Part shown: positions 1-8,961 of the stretch, one piece after another
Layout of the letters: each line of letters begins with the position of its first letter
How positions within the stretch are numbered: the first letter of the stretch is position 1
DNA from: DAOLCO01 sp964612555
GTDB taxonomy: Bacteria > Bdellovibrionota_C > UBA2361 > SZUA-149 > DAOLCO01
NCBI GenBank assembly: GCA_964612555.1
Contig: CAZTBW010000006.1
Coordinates: 124,001 to 188,000 of the forward strand
DNA: 64,000 nucleotides
Direction: 5' to 3'
Program-made: the position numbers and the translations under genes
Notes under the pieces: generated by a model
Database searches by the model: none
What the model saw: the letters and a program-made list of their open reading frames with translations, nothing else
What the model was told of the DNA's origin: nothing

Positions 1-275
1 TCAAAAAGATCTTCTTCTGAATAGATTATGGCATCGAGTTTTGTCTGCTCAATTATTTTTAAGCCTTCTACGACATCTTTAGCGTGTAAAAGGTTAATAG
101 TTGGTAAAAGTCCAAGTGCCTGTGCAATGCACTTTCGCACCTGAAAATTTGCCTGGTCACCTTCAATAACAAGGATTTTTGTGGCGTTCTGGACTTCCAT
201 AAATGACTTCGCTACACCAAGATTTAGATTATCGGAGTACGTTACTAATTCCACCTGCTGCCGGGAGCCCTTCAT
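1..275 (-). CDS. Receiver-like (CheY-fold) domain protein, partial
   Basis: This reading frame runs off the left edge of the window, so only about the first 91 residues are seen. After a short leader, residues 30 onward read ILVIEGDQANFQVRKC and end in DAIIYSEEDLF, which has the spacing of beta-1/alpha-1 and beta-3 of a response-regulator receiver domain. The first acidic pocket is partly kept (EGD), but the residue at the usual phosphoacceptor Asp position appears to be Ser, so it may be a pseudo-receiver. The ATG at 273-275 is the first in frame; an internal ATG at 198-200 is also possible and neither has a strong ribosome binding site. The fold assignment is by pattern only. Confidence 0.5.
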   Translation of the reverse strand, partial: MKGSRQQVELVTYSDNLNLGVAKSFMEVQNATKILVIEGDQANFQVRKCIAQALGLLPTINLLHAKDVVEGLKIIEQTKLDAIIYSEEDLF

Positions 276-346
276 CTCTCAACGTGTGAGCGCAAAATGG
301 CTTCAGGATAGGTAATCGTCAGAGGATTCCCAATGCTAAAGAAGTT

Positions 347-2071
347 TTATACTTCGAGGGAGCGAAGCTTTTTATGAAGAGAAATACCTGCTTTTTTTAG
401 TAGGAATAGGCAGGTAGAAAGATTTGTAAGCAGGATAAGTAGCAGTAAAAGCACATGAAGTGAGCTTATTGTAGTGTCTTTTCTGAGACTTTCAAAAAGA
501 GGAATACTTAAAATAATGCTGAAACCCGCTAGCATAAGCCCCGAAACCATAAAGATAAGACTACCAAAACTTGCCACGAGTTGAGAGCGGCTTTCCCAGG
601 TAAACTGGGCAAATCTGGAACCAAGAAAGACCGCTAGTGCCCCAATAGTCGTAGTCATGGATACGGAAATAATAATCTTGATAGTTGTAATCAGCGTATT
701 ATTAAATTGCAGGTAAAAAGATACCCCCGAAAGAAACCCGACCAGTACTGAAATAGGTATGCAGAAAAATAAATACTTATACAGAATGATTTCTCTTGAA
801 GTAATTGGACTGCACTGAAGTATCCATATTGATCTTCCCTCTCTTGATATACTGGGGAACAAAAGACGGGTCATCATGGCAACAATAATGAAACATTCCA
901 GGGTAAGATGAATAAGTAAAAGAGCTTTTTCCCAGACATCTTTCTGTAAACCTTGAATAAGCGGGTACAGGTTTTGCTGAAATCTGAGTAAATAAATGTA
1001 AAGAGCGATTATACTGAGCAGGAAGAAAGTCTGAATCAATTGGGATGGGTCTCGTACAAATTCAAGCGCTTCTTTCTTGAAGGCACCTGCCGCACGACGA
1101 ATCCTCTGAGGTATAAAAACCGGTTTCCGGAAAATCTGTGGAGGTCTGATGGCGGTTAAAACCTTTTTTTGCCTGCCCCATACCTGAGAAAGTGCGCTAT
1201 GGTAGAGATACAGATGCAGAATGTAGGCAGTACCGCTGACAAATCCCAGAAGCCCAAATGAAGCAAGGACACTCAGAAGAAACTTGTAATATAGCAGGGA
1301 ATGGTTCTTATGTGCTGAAACTTCAGAAACGGAAAGAAAAGGAGCAAGCCCTTGTGCCATCCACGTTGCCGGAGACCAGTGTGAGCCGAAATTTGTAAAC
1401 CGGTCCATTGCAGAAAGGATGACATTTGGATTAAAGGAATCGGTGTTCTCAAGGTATTGAGAGATGAGTGTAATAAGCTCATTAAATAATACTATACCTG
1501 TTAAGAGTGCTCCCGTAATCAAGATATATCCGGGAATTCTGGGAATGATAAGTGCCCAGATAATTCCGAATAAAAGAGCAAGAGCGGATGGTATTAAAAG
1601 AAACAGGAGAAGGTATAGAGGGATGAGTACGTAATACAGACCGGAGGCATGATATATCGTGGTAAAGCTCAGGAGAAAGGGAAGGATTGAGATTATACTC
1701 ATCCATGATGTTTCAATGGCGACTATGAGGTAACGCTGAAAGAAGAATTTTATTTTGGAAATCGGGCTTGCAAGTAAGAGTTCGAGGTCTTCGCTGGTGA
1801 AGAATTGAGAAATAACACCGGACAGGGCAGTAAAAAAAATCATCGGGAAAAATATATTAAAAGAAAATATCAAGGGTATTTCCGGTATAAGAATAAAGTT
1901 CGTATCTTTTGATATTTCTTTGAGCACCCACCGACTTCCAAAAAATATCAGCAGGGAAAAAGTAAATAGCAGAAAGAGTACCAGAGTGTCTCGTAGCACG
2001 GCGGTTTTCTGTGTCCTGTACTCGTGCTGTCGTATCTTGATGGCTGAGTGGAATGGTCTTAGAAGTATCAT
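347..2071 (-). CDS. ABC-2-type exporter permease
   Basis: A 574-residue protein with many hydrophobic helices and short charged loops, consistent with the membrane half of an ABC exporter. Its start overlaps the end of the ATPase gene by 4 bases (ATGA), and both lie on the minus strand, so the two are co-transcribed and translationally coupled. The length and paired ATPase suggest the large ABC_tran_2-type putative exporter family. No substrate-binding protein is nearby, which favours export. The substrate cannot be inferred from the sequence. Confidence 0.8.
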   Translation of the reverse strand: MILLRPFHSAIKIRQHEYRTQKTAVLRDTLVLFLLFTFSLLIFFGSRWVLKEISKDTNFILIPEIPLIFSFNIFFPMIFFTALSGVISQFFTSEDLELLLASPISKIKFFFQRYLIVAIETSWMSIISILPFLLSFTTIYHASGLYYVLIPLYLLLFLLIPSALALLFGIIWALIIPRIPGYILITGALLTGIVLFNELITLISQYLENTDSFNPNVILSAMDRFTNFGSHWSPATWMAQGLAPFLSVSEVSAHKNHSLLYYKFLLSVLASFGLLGFVSGTAYILHLYLYHSALSQVWGRQKKVLTAIRPPQIFRKPVFIPQRIRRAAGAFKKEALEFVRDPSQLIQTFFLLSIIALYIYLLRFQQNLYPLIQGLQKDVWEKALLLIHLTLECFIIVAMMTRLLFPSISREGRSIWILQCSPITSREIILYKYLFFCIPISVLVGFLSGVSFYLQFNNTLITTIKIIISVSMTTTIGALAVFLGSRFAQFTWESRSQLVASFGSLIFMVSGLMLAGFSIILSIPLFESLRKDTTISSLHVLLLLLILLTNLSTCLFLLKKAGISLHKKLRSLEV

Positions 2072-2799
2072 TGGGTGGCTCGGGTTAATTCAATGAAAAC
2101 GCTTTCCAGAGTGAGCGTGTCACTGTTTTCTACCAATTGTTTGATCTCGGATACGCTCCCTTCAGAGAGAATTGAGCCTTCATGAATAATGATAATACGA
2201 TCACAAAGCTCTTCTGCTATGTGAAGTGAATGAGTGGAAAGAAAAATAGTCATCCCGTTTTCAGCATATGTTTTCAGTGAGGATTTAAGTTTTTGAGCTC
2301 CGGGCGGGTCAAGCCCGACCATTGGCTCATCAATGATAAGAATGCTGGGGTTATGAAGCAGAGCGGCGCAAGTTGCGAGTCTTTGTTTCATCCCATGGGA
2401 AAAACCCTGGATTAAATCCATACGCTTGTCCCAGAGAGAATAATGTCTGAGCAGTGTTTCAGAGTTCTCAGAGCTTAACTCAAGTGGCACTTCGTAGAGA
2501 TCCCCTATAAACGACAGGAACTCCAGAGGAGTCATGCTGGGATATAGATATGGTCGGTCAGGAATGTATCCGGTTATTTTTTTTGCTTCGTTCGGGAATT
2601 TACGAATATCGTAACCTCCAATGGAAATTTCACCTTCAGTTGGCTCGATTATTCCTGTCAGCATTCTCATGGTGGTTGTTTTTCCGGCACCGTTCATACC
2701 AAGAAAACCGCAAATACTTCCCGCTTCAATTGCGAAAGAAATAGAAGAAACTGCGATATGTGACCCGTAAGTTTTTGTCAGTCTTGATGCAAGTATCAC
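2068..2799 (-). CDS. ABC transporter ATP-binding protein
   Basis: A complete 243-residue ABC ATPase. Walker A is GMNGAGKTT at residues 34-42. The signature region reads FSHGMKQRL near 134, followed by Walker B SILIIDEP near 155 and the H-loop in STHSLH. It is the first gene of a two-gene operon with the permease downstream, overlapping by 4 bases. The domain order and the lack of any extra domain are typical of the energising subunit of CcmA/NatA-like exporters. It is divergent from the sigma-54 activator, sharing a 146-base upstream region. Confidence 0.93.
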   Translation of the reverse strand: MILASRLTKTYGSHIAVSSISFAIEAGSICGFLGMNGAGKTTTMRMLTGIIEPTEGEISIGGYDIRKFPNEAKKITGYIPDRPYLYPSMTPLEFLSFIGDLYEVPLELSSENSETLLRHYSLWDKRMDLIQGFSHGMKQRLATCAALLHNPSILIIDEPMVGLDPPGAQKLKSSLKTYAENGMTIFLSTHSLHIAEELCDRIIIIHEGSILSEGSVSEIKQLVENSDTLTLESVFIELTRATQ

Positions 2800-2912
2800 T
2801 ATAGGTTCCGTTTGTTTTGAATATCATAATGTTGAAAACACCCACTACCAATATATGGGGTTTTTATCCAGTAAAATCTGAGTTTTATGAGGGTCTTATG
2901 TTTTTGGGCATA

Positions 2913-2923
2913 TCTGCCGACAT
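2913..2923 (+). promoter_or_regulatory. Candidate sigma-28-like promoter element
   Basis: The sequence TCTGCCGACAT lies 23 bases before the sigma-54 activator start and is followed by an A/T-rich run and CGGG. The same 11-mer with one change (C to T) lies before the STAS gene at 16796-16806. GCCGATAA is the known -10 consensus of FliA (sigma-28) promoters. No good TAAA -35 box is seen at the usual distance, so this is tentative. Confidence 0.3.
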
Positions 2924-2945
2924 ATAAATACGGGTTAAAGGGCTA

Positions 2946-3995
2946 ATGTGCAGGGTCTTCGACAAAATGGGTCTATATAGTGAGCAAATTAAAAATCTGG
3001 AAGTAGCAGATGGGGATGTACCTGTGGTGCAACCGAAAGATTATTCAAGCTCCTCAAAAATCATAACGGTAAATAAAAAATTCAAGGAAGTTCTCGCTCT
3101 TGCTGAAAGGGTAGCACCTCTTTCGACTCCGGTTCTGCTTATCGGCGAAAGTGGCTCGGGGAAGGAACTTTTATCCAGATACATTCATGAGAAAGGGAAA
3201 ACGAAACAAGGACCCTTCGTGGGGGTAAACTGCGCCTCGGTGCCAAAGGATTTAATGGAAAGTGAATTTTTTGGTTTTGAAGCCGGCTCATTTACCGGTG
3301 CAAGTACTTCCCGGGAAGGATTTTTTGAATCCGCTCATAAAGGAACTCTTTTTCTTGATGAAGTGGGAGAGATGCCCCTTTCCCTTCAGGTGAAACTCTT
3401 GCGTGCGATTCAGGAGGGAGAGATTAGAAGACTTGGGGGAAGTGCTGCAATTCCGCTTACCGTGAGGATTATTTCAGCAACAAACAGAGACCTTGAACTG
3501 GATGTTGAAAAGAAATTGTTTCGAGAAGACTTATTTTATCGCATCGGTGTTTTTATATTAAAAATTCCTCCCTTGAGAGAACGAAAGGAGGATATTCCCT
3601 TACTTGCAAAACATTTCTGTCAAAGCTTTGCAAAAGAACAAAAACGGGAAGTTCCCGAACTTACTGAAGCTGCAATAAAGCAGCTTGTAAAATATACCTG
3701 GCACGGAAATGTGCGGGAACTGGAAAATGTAATAGAACGGGCACTGATTTTTTGCGATACCGTGATCTCTCCCGAACATCTCCAGTTTACAGGCAGTGCC
3801 GGAGAGGAAAGTGAAGCACTGTGTAGCAGAACACTAGCCGAAATATCTCAAATCGCTCAGCAAAATGCAGAATCAGCCGCCATCTTGCAAGCACTTACTC
3901 TTACCGCAGGAAACAGAGTGAAAGCCGCCCAGATTCTTGATGTGAGCTATAAAACGCTCCTGAATAAAATCAAACTTTATAAATTGAGTTTTTAA
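2946..3995 (+). CDS. Sigma-54-dependent transcriptional activator
   Basis: A 349-residue enhancer-binding protein that would activate sigma-54 promoters. It has an AAA+ domain with Walker A GESGSGKE at 67-74, the sigma-54 contact loop GSFTGA at 114-119 (canonical GAFTGA, one change) and Walker B GTLFLDEVGEM at 133-143. A Fis-type helix-turn-helix covers about 310-349. The N-terminal region is only about 40 residues and has no receiver, GAF or PAS domain, so it may be constitutive or controlled by a partner. A later ATG at 2967 is an alternative start. It converges with the thioesterase gene, the two stops sharing TTAA. No clear sigma-54 promoter was found nearby. Confidence 0.92.
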   Translation: MCRVFDKMGLYSEQIKNLEVADGDVPVVQPKDYSSSSKIITVNKKFKEVLALAERVAPLSTPVLLIGESGSGKELLSRYIHEKGKTKQGPFVGVNCASVPKDLMESEFFGFEAGSFTGASTSREGFFESAHKGTLFLDEVGEMPLSLQVKLLRAIQEGEIRRLGGSAAIPLTVRIISATNRDLELDVEKKLFREDLFYRIGVFILKIPPLRERKEDIPLLAKHFCQSFAKEQKREVPELTEAAIKQLVKYTWHGNVRELENVIERALIFCDTVISPEHLQFTGSAGEESEALCSRTLAEISQIAQQNAESAAILQALTLTAGNRVKAAQILDVSYKTLLNKIKLYKLSF

Positions 3996-4390
3996 GGACG
4001 TTCTTTTATAAATAAAGAACACCTGCCGGTAGAAATCAATTTACTTTCCTGATGAACTTCAACATTCCATACGTGAATATTTTTTCCGATTCTTATTGGT
4101 TTTGCTGTGCCTGTTACCCAATCTTCTCTGGCTGATGAAAGATGAGAGATGTTTAGTTCTGTGCCTACGGCAATTTGTTTTTTGGGGTCGATGTGTAGGT
4201 ATGAGCCGACTGATGCAAGAGTTTCGATCAGGGCGGCACTTGCTCCTCCGTGAAGTATTCCTTCGATCTGGAAAGTTTTCTCATTTACCGGCATCTTTGC
4301 GACAAGTTCGTTTTTATCCAGGTTTATAAATTCAATGCCAAGAGATTTCATTAAAGTCGGAGCTTCATTCAGTGTTTTTAGATCGTGCAT
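3992..4390 (-). CDS. menI: Hotdog-fold thioesterase, probable DHNA-CoA hydrolase
   Basis: A 132-residue PaaI/YdiI-type hotdog protein. The family signature HGGASAALIETLAS at 47-60 includes the helix-capping HGG and the Glu that usually acts in catalysis. It is divergent from menE by 170 bases and beside menD and menB, so hydrolysis of 1,4-dihydroxy-2-naphthoyl-CoA, the step after MenB, is the likely role. The fold is clear from sequence; the substrate is inferred from context. A general acyl-CoA thioesterase is the main alternative. AGGAAA 8 bases upstream supports the start. Confidence 0.78.
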   Translation of the reverse strand: MHDLKTLNEAPTLMKSLGIEFINLDKNELVAKMPVNEKTFQIEGILHGGASAALIETLASVGSYLHIDPKKQIAVGTELNISHLSSAREDWVTGTAKPIRIGKNIHVWNVEVHQESKLISTGRCSLFIKERP

Positions 4391-4484
4391 GGAGGTATTT
4401 CCTGATTTTTTATAAATTCTACCTGAGGGATAATAAAAAGCAAAGAAATCAATGAATTAGGCGCCTTAGTAAAAGGATGAGAAT

Positions 4485-4513
4485 TTGATAAGAAAGATCA
4501 AGTTTGATATATA
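4485..4513 (+). promoter_or_regulatory. Probable sigma-70-type promoter for menE
   Basis: A -35 box TTGATA at 4485-4490 is separated by 17 bases from a -10 box TATATA at 4508-4513. It lies about 48 bases upstream of the menE ATG in the menI-menE divergent region. The match is good but A/T-rich gaps yield such matches by chance. Confidence 0.5.
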
Positions 4514-4560
4514 GGCACACCTGTTTAAGAAGCACTGAAATAAAGAAATGATAGTAGCTT

Positions 4561-6042
4561 ATGTCCAATATTATTCGCTGCCCCATTGCTGAGAGTTTTT
4601 TAAAATCACCGGACGCACTTTGCATTAAAACCGAAGGAGAGGATATTTCCTTTGATCAGCTTGAGCAGCAGGTGCGATTTTTGGTGAATAAGTTTCGTGC
4701 ACTGGGTGTAAAAAAGGGTGAACGAGTTGCTATAATTTCGGAAAACAATCCCCTGATTATCAGTACCATATTTGCCTTGTATCGTCTGGAGGCAACCGCA
4801 CTTTTTTTGAGTTTGCAACTTACTCCATCCGACTGGTCTCTTCAGTTGGCTATGGCTCAGGTTCGGATTCTGATAGGACAGGATGTTTTTTTATCTCGCT
4901 TTACTGAATTACCCCAGACCGTACTTTCATTTACTACTATCGAGGCTGAATTACATGATTCCTCCCGGATTGATTCGCTTGAACCACGGGATATCGTCCT
5001 TGATAATGAATCATCAATTATTTTTACTTCAAGTAAGACAGGTCACAAAAAAGGGGTAATCCTTACAATTCAAAATTTTACGGCAAGCGCAACTGCCTCT
5101 AATCAACTGACGGGGCTATCTCCGGGTGATTGGTGGGGGGTCTCTCTTCCTCTTTATCATGTGGGGGGACTGGGAATTATATTTAGAACACTTTTTGCGG
5201 GTGCGGGAAGTAATTTTTTGAAAAACTTTTCTGCCCGCTGCATATTATCTGAGCTTGCTCAGGGGACGCTCACTCACCTTTCTCTTGTACCTACGGTGCT
5301 TGATGAGGTTATTTCCGAAGCCGAACATTCGGGAGAGGACTCATTGAGGCATTTACTTTCCATGAAGGCAACAGTACTTGCCGGAGCCGCATCTTCTCAG
5401 GGCTTACTTGAAAAAATAATTACTTATAACCTGCCGGTGCTCAGTGCCTGGGGAATGACAGAAACCACTGCTCATTGCACTTGTATGTCTATTGATGACC
5501 CAAGAGACAAGGTCACGACTGTTGGAAAACCATTTCATCATACTTCTCTGAAGTTGCTTGATGATGCCGGGGAGGTTACGGCTGAAGAAGGTGAGATTCT
5601 TGTTAAGGGTCCAACGGTATGTAAGGGATATCTTGACCCGAATGCTCCCGCCCCCAAAATTGTGGATGAGTGGTTATTTACGGGTGATCTGGGGTCAATT
5701 GATTCTGAAGGGTATCTCAGTATTAAAGGTCGAAAGGATGATATGTTTATTTCCGGGGGTGAAAATATTCATGCCGGAGAAATCGAATCTGTAATAAAGA
5801 CTTTCTGGAAAGTTAAAGATGTTGCGATTATCCCGGTAGCGCACCCTAAATGGGGACAACGCCCGGTTATGGTTGCTGAAACTAAAGAAGGTTTCAAGAT
5901 AGAGATTGAAGAGGTAAAAGAGTTTCTTTCCGATAAGATAGCGAAGATCAAGATTCCCGATCAGGTATATCAGGTGCCGGAGTTACCCCGGACTGCTATT
6001 GGAAAAATAGATTACAAGGAATTAAAAAAATTATACTCCTGA
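4561..6042 (+). CDS. menE: o-Succinylbenzoate-CoA ligase
   Basis: A 493-residue acyl-adenylating enzyme that activates o-succinylbenzoate with CoA in menaquinone synthesis. Visible motifs are the ATP P-loop at 153-166 (FTSSKTGHKKGV), AWGMTETTAH at 296-305, FTGDLG at 373-378 and the hinge/lysine region with TAIGKIDYKEL near the C terminus. The P-loop departs from the usual SGTTGxPKG. The identity rests on length, motifs and the following menD and menB genes; alone it could be another acyl-CoA ligase. No Shine-Dalgarno is seen before the ATG. Confidence 0.87.
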   Translation: MSNIIRCPIAESFLKSPDALCIKTEGEDISFDQLEQQVRFLVNKFRALGVKKGERVAIISENNPLIISTIFALYRLEATALFLSLQLTPSDWSLQLAMAQVRILIGQDVFLSRFTELPQTVLSFTTIEAELHDSSRIDSLEPRDIVLDNESSIIFTSSKTGHKKGVILTIQNFTASATASNQLTGLSPGDWWGVSLPLYHVGGLGIIFRTLFAGAGSNFLKNFSARCILSELAQGTLTHLSLVPTVLDEVISEAEHSGEDSLRHLLSMKATVLAGAASSQGLLEKIITYNLPVLSAWGMTETTAHCTCMSIDDPRDKVTTVGKPFHHTSLKLLDDAGEVTAEEGEILVKGPTVCKGYLDPNAPAPKIVDEWLFTGDLGSIDSEGYLSIKGRKDDMFISGGENIHAGEIESVIKTFWKVKDVAIIPVAHPKWGQRPVMVAETKEGFKIEIEEVKEFLSDKIAKIKIPDQVYQVPELPRTAIGKIDYKELKKLYS

Positions 6043-6083
6043 TGTAGCAGGGGCTGATTTTTTATATTAAAGTATTTACTAAA

Positions 6084-8045
6084 ATGTCATCTGATCGTTT
6101 GGAAAATATAGAAGTTACTGTTCGTGATGGCTTCCCGGAGCTTGATGTGGATGGGCATGTCACCAAAGCGCCACTGACTACTTATATCGAATCTGACACC
6201 AAATCTTATACAGAACCGACTCTTGTAGAGTATTTGAAATCCCGCTATGCACCTGAGAGTGTTCAGCACCTGTACGCTTCAATAATTATTGATGAACTCA
6301 TCCGGCTTGGTATCGATCCTTTTATTATTTCGCCCGGGATGAGGGCAGTCCCCTTGTTTATGGCACTTGAGGGGTCGCTCTCAGCGCCACTCTCAGGGAA
6401 AGTCAAAAAAATGCCCGGAAAGATTTTAGTGAATGATGAACGAAGCGCAGGTTTTTATGCGGTTGGTGCCGCAAAGGCAGGTGCTTTTCCGGCTCTTATC
6501 TGTACTTCCGGTACTGCCGTAGCAAATTATCATCCTGCGGTTGTAGAAGCATGGTATTCAAGGACTCCTCTTCTGGTTATTACGACAGATCGTCCCTGGG
6601 AGTTACTTCATGCGGGGGCAAACCAGACGATTCATCAAAAAGATATGTTTCGTGATTGTACCGTGCAGAGTCTTGATTTACCTGCACCTGATACTCATAT
6701 TTCGGTACATTCTCTTTTATCCACACTGGATTATCTTATCGCCCGAGCCAGGATGGAGCTCAGACCGGTGCATCTGAATCTTGGGTTCAGAAAACCTTTT
6801 TATGGAGACAATTTTGATCCCGGGGCTTCATTTCACAGTGAGGATTTTGAAGTTCTTTCGAGGTGGAGCACTAAAGGTTCTTCGTATATTGATATAAGGA
6901 GTTCACGAAGTATATATTCCCCGAAACTTCCGGTACAGATAACCCGGGAACCTAATACTGCACCTGAAAAAAAGAATAAGGTTGTGATCATTGCAGGACC
7001 TGCTCATTCTGTACATTGGAATAAACGAAGTGGTGTTGAAGATTTTCAAAATCTTGTTCTTCAAAAAGCAAAAGACCTTAAAGTACCAATCCTCACGGAT
7101 ATTCACTCCAATATGCGCCAACTGGATCACTCCCTTGTTTGTGCTGCGCATCAGCTTTATTTGAAGGAACTCATCGAATCCGGAAATGTTCCCGATGTGG
7201 TGTTGTATGTTGGAGATCGCATAGTATCTACGGCATGTCAGGAGTTTCTGGAAGCGGTTGGGAGAAATAAGAACTCCCGAATTATAAAATTTCAGACGCA
7301 TGCCGAGCGTGAAGATGCGATAGAAAATGAATTTATCCACTTTACTCATGTTACCCCGTATCTGGACGAAGCAATAGAAATGCTTCCTTCTTCATCTGAT
7401 ATAGATGTTTCCTTCACAGAGGAAGTGCTTGAAAGAGAGAAGCGTGTGAGAGATAGAGTCACCACTGCCCTTAAATCGGAACACCGCAGTGAACGCTCCT
7501 TTGTGAGTACTTTGCTTAAAGCACTTCCTTCCCGGACTCGTGTTATTTTATCTGCAAGTACAATCTTTCGTGAAGCGGACAATTTTGCATATACCATTGC
7601 TCCTCAGGTGGAGCTTTATGGTAATCGCGGAGCAACGGGAATAGATGGGATTATATCAACCGGAATAGGTCTGGGTCGGGCAGGTGTGCAAGGGGCTCCG
7701 GTGTTTGTGCTTCTTGGTGATCAGGCTGCACTGCATGATCTTACCGCCTTATCTCTTCTCAAAAACAGTGTTCAGCCTGTTGTGATTGCTGTTGTCAATA
7801 ATCAGGGTGGTGCCTTGTTTAATATTGTTAAAAAAGATTCTATTCTTTCAACTTTATTGAATAGACATGATCTTACCTTCAAGTCTTTTGCTGAAGGTTT
7901 CGGTGTTTCTTATCACAGGGCGGGAAGTGTTGATGAGGCAAAAGAGAGAATGTGTCGTGCATTTGATTCGAAAACCCATTTGCTTCTGGAAATACCGGTT
8001 GATGGAAAGGAAAGTGCGATGAAATTGAATACTATAGGTGAATAA
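6084..8045 (+). CDS. menD: SEPHCHC synthase (MenD)
   Basis: A thiamine diphosphate enzyme joining isochorismate and 2-oxoglutarate, the first committed menaquinone step. The family motifs are present: SPGMRAVPL at 83-91 (usually SPGSRSTPL), NDERSAGFYAVGAAKA from 117, and GDQAALHDL near residue 540 for ThDP/Mg binding. At 653 residues it is some 70-100 longer than usual, largely from an N-terminal extension of about 60 residues with no recognisable domain. It sits 41 bases after menE and abuts menB. Function is well supported by motifs and operon. Confidence 0.92.
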   Translation: MSSDRLENIEVTVRDGFPELDVDGHVTKAPLTTYIESDTKSYTEPTLVEYLKSRYAPESVQHLYASIIIDELIRLGIDPFIISPGMRAVPLFMALEGSLSAPLSGKVKKMPGKILVNDERSAGFYAVGAAKAGAFPALICTSGTAVANYHPAVVEAWYSRTPLLVITTDRPWELLHAGANQTIHQKDMFRDCTVQSLDLPAPDTHISVHSLLSTLDYLIARARMELRPVHLNLGFRKPFYGDNFDPGASFHSEDFEVLSRWSTKGSSYIDIRSSRSIYSPKLPVQITREPNTAPEKKNKVVIIAGPAHSVHWNKRSGVEDFQNLVLQKAKDLKVPILTDIHSNMRQLDHSLVCAAHQLYLKELIESGNVPDVVLYVGDRIVSTACQEFLEAVGRNKNSRIIKFQTHAEREDAIENEFIHFTHVTPYLDEAIEMLPSSSDIDVSFTEEVLEREKRVRDRVTTALKSEHRSERSFVSTLLKALPSRTRVILSASTIFREADNFAYTIAPQVELYGNRGATGIDGIISTGIGLGRAGVQGAPVFVLLGDQAALHDLTALSLLKNSVQPVVIAVVNNQGGALFNIVKKDSILSTLLNRHDLTFKSFAEGFGVSYHRAGSVDEAKERMCRAFDSKTHLLLEIPVDGKESAMKLNTIGE

Positions 8046-8046
8046 C

Positions 8047-8922
8047 ATGTCAAAAGAAAATACCTTAAGAAGTTCCTCTGATGAATCCGGTGTTCCTGCA
8101 TGGGAGTTGTGTGATGGTTTCAGAGAAGGGGGTTTTAAGGAAATAGAATTTCATAAAGCCGAAGGGATTGCCAGAATAACAATTAACAGACCGCATGTAA
8201 GAAATGCCTTTACCCCGCTTACGGTTCGAGAGATGCAGATTGCCTTTGAATATGCCAGGGAGGACTCTGATATTGGTGTGATTATTCTTACGGGTAAGGG
8301 GAAGGAAGCGTTTTGTTCCGGGGGAGATCAAAAGATCAGGGGTGTTACCGGCTATCAGGATACCACAGGAGTGCATCGTTTGAATGTACTTGATCTTCAG
8401 AAACAGATTCGTTCGATTCCTAAACCGGTGATTGCCATGGTTGCGGGCTTTGCGATAGGGGGCGGACATGTTCTTCATGTAATGTGTGATCTGACTATTG
8501 CTGCTGATAATGCTGTTTTTGGGCAAACGGGTCCTAAAGTGGGTTCTTTTGATGGTGGCTTTGGAGCCTCTTATCTTGCCTCCATTGTGGGTCAGAAAAA
8601 AGCGCGGGAAATATGGTATCTTTGTAAGCAGTACACTGCCAGAGAAGCGCTTGAGATGGGGCTTGTAAATAAAGTAGTGCCGTATGAACAACTTGAAACG
8701 GAGACGGTGGCTTGGTGCAGACAAATATTACAACATAGTCCACTAGCGCTTAGATGCCTTAAATCCGCCTTTAATGCAGATCTGGATGGTCAGGCAGGGG
8801 TTCAGGAGCTTGCGGGAAATGCCACACTTATGTTTTATATGACTGAGGAAGCTCAGGAAGGTAAAAACGCCTTTATTGAGAAGAGAAAACCTGATTTTAG
8901 TAAATTTCCAAGACAGCCGTAG
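8047..8922 (+). CDS. menB: 1,4-Dihydroxy-2-naphthoyl-CoA synthase
   Basis: A crotonase-fold enzyme that closes the second ring of menaquinone. It carries the crotonase oxyanion segment FCSGGDQKIRG, the MenB-type GQTGPKVGSFDGGFG stretch, and a C terminus rich in the family's YMTEEAQEG and KPDFSKFPR residues. A GTG at 8038 in the same frame overlaps the menD stop, but the ATG at 8047 has AGGTGA six bases upstream and is preferred (291 residues). It ends the men run; menA, menC, menF and menH are not in the window. Confidence 0.95.
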   Translation: MSKENTLRSSSDESGVPAWELCDGFREGGFKEIEFHKAEGIARITINRPHVRNAFTPLTVREMQIAFEYAREDSDIGVIILTGKGKEAFCSGGDQKIRGVTGYQDTTGVHRLNVLDLQKQIRSIPKPVIAMVAGFAIGGGHVLHVMCDLTIAADNAVFGQTGPKVGSFDGGFGASYLASIVGQKKAREIWYLCKQYTAREALEMGLVNKVVPYEQLETETVAWCRQILQHSPLALRCLKSAFNADLDGQAGVQELAGNATLMFYMTEEAQEGKNAFIEKRKPDFSKFPRQP

Positions 8923-8930
8923 TATATACC

Positions 8931-8953
8931 CACTTAACCGCTAAGTGTTTAAT
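8931..8953 (+). terminator. Weak hairpin after menB
   Basis: CACTTA and TAAGTG form a 6-bp stem around ACCGC, followed by TTTAATATTTT. It could be a weak terminator or attenuator between menB and the TPR gene. The T-run is interrupted. Confidence 0.3.
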
Positions 8954-8961
8954 ATTTTGTT

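Noticed and set aside
8065..8724. Frame opposite menB
   Set aside because: Antisense to MenB; no family features.
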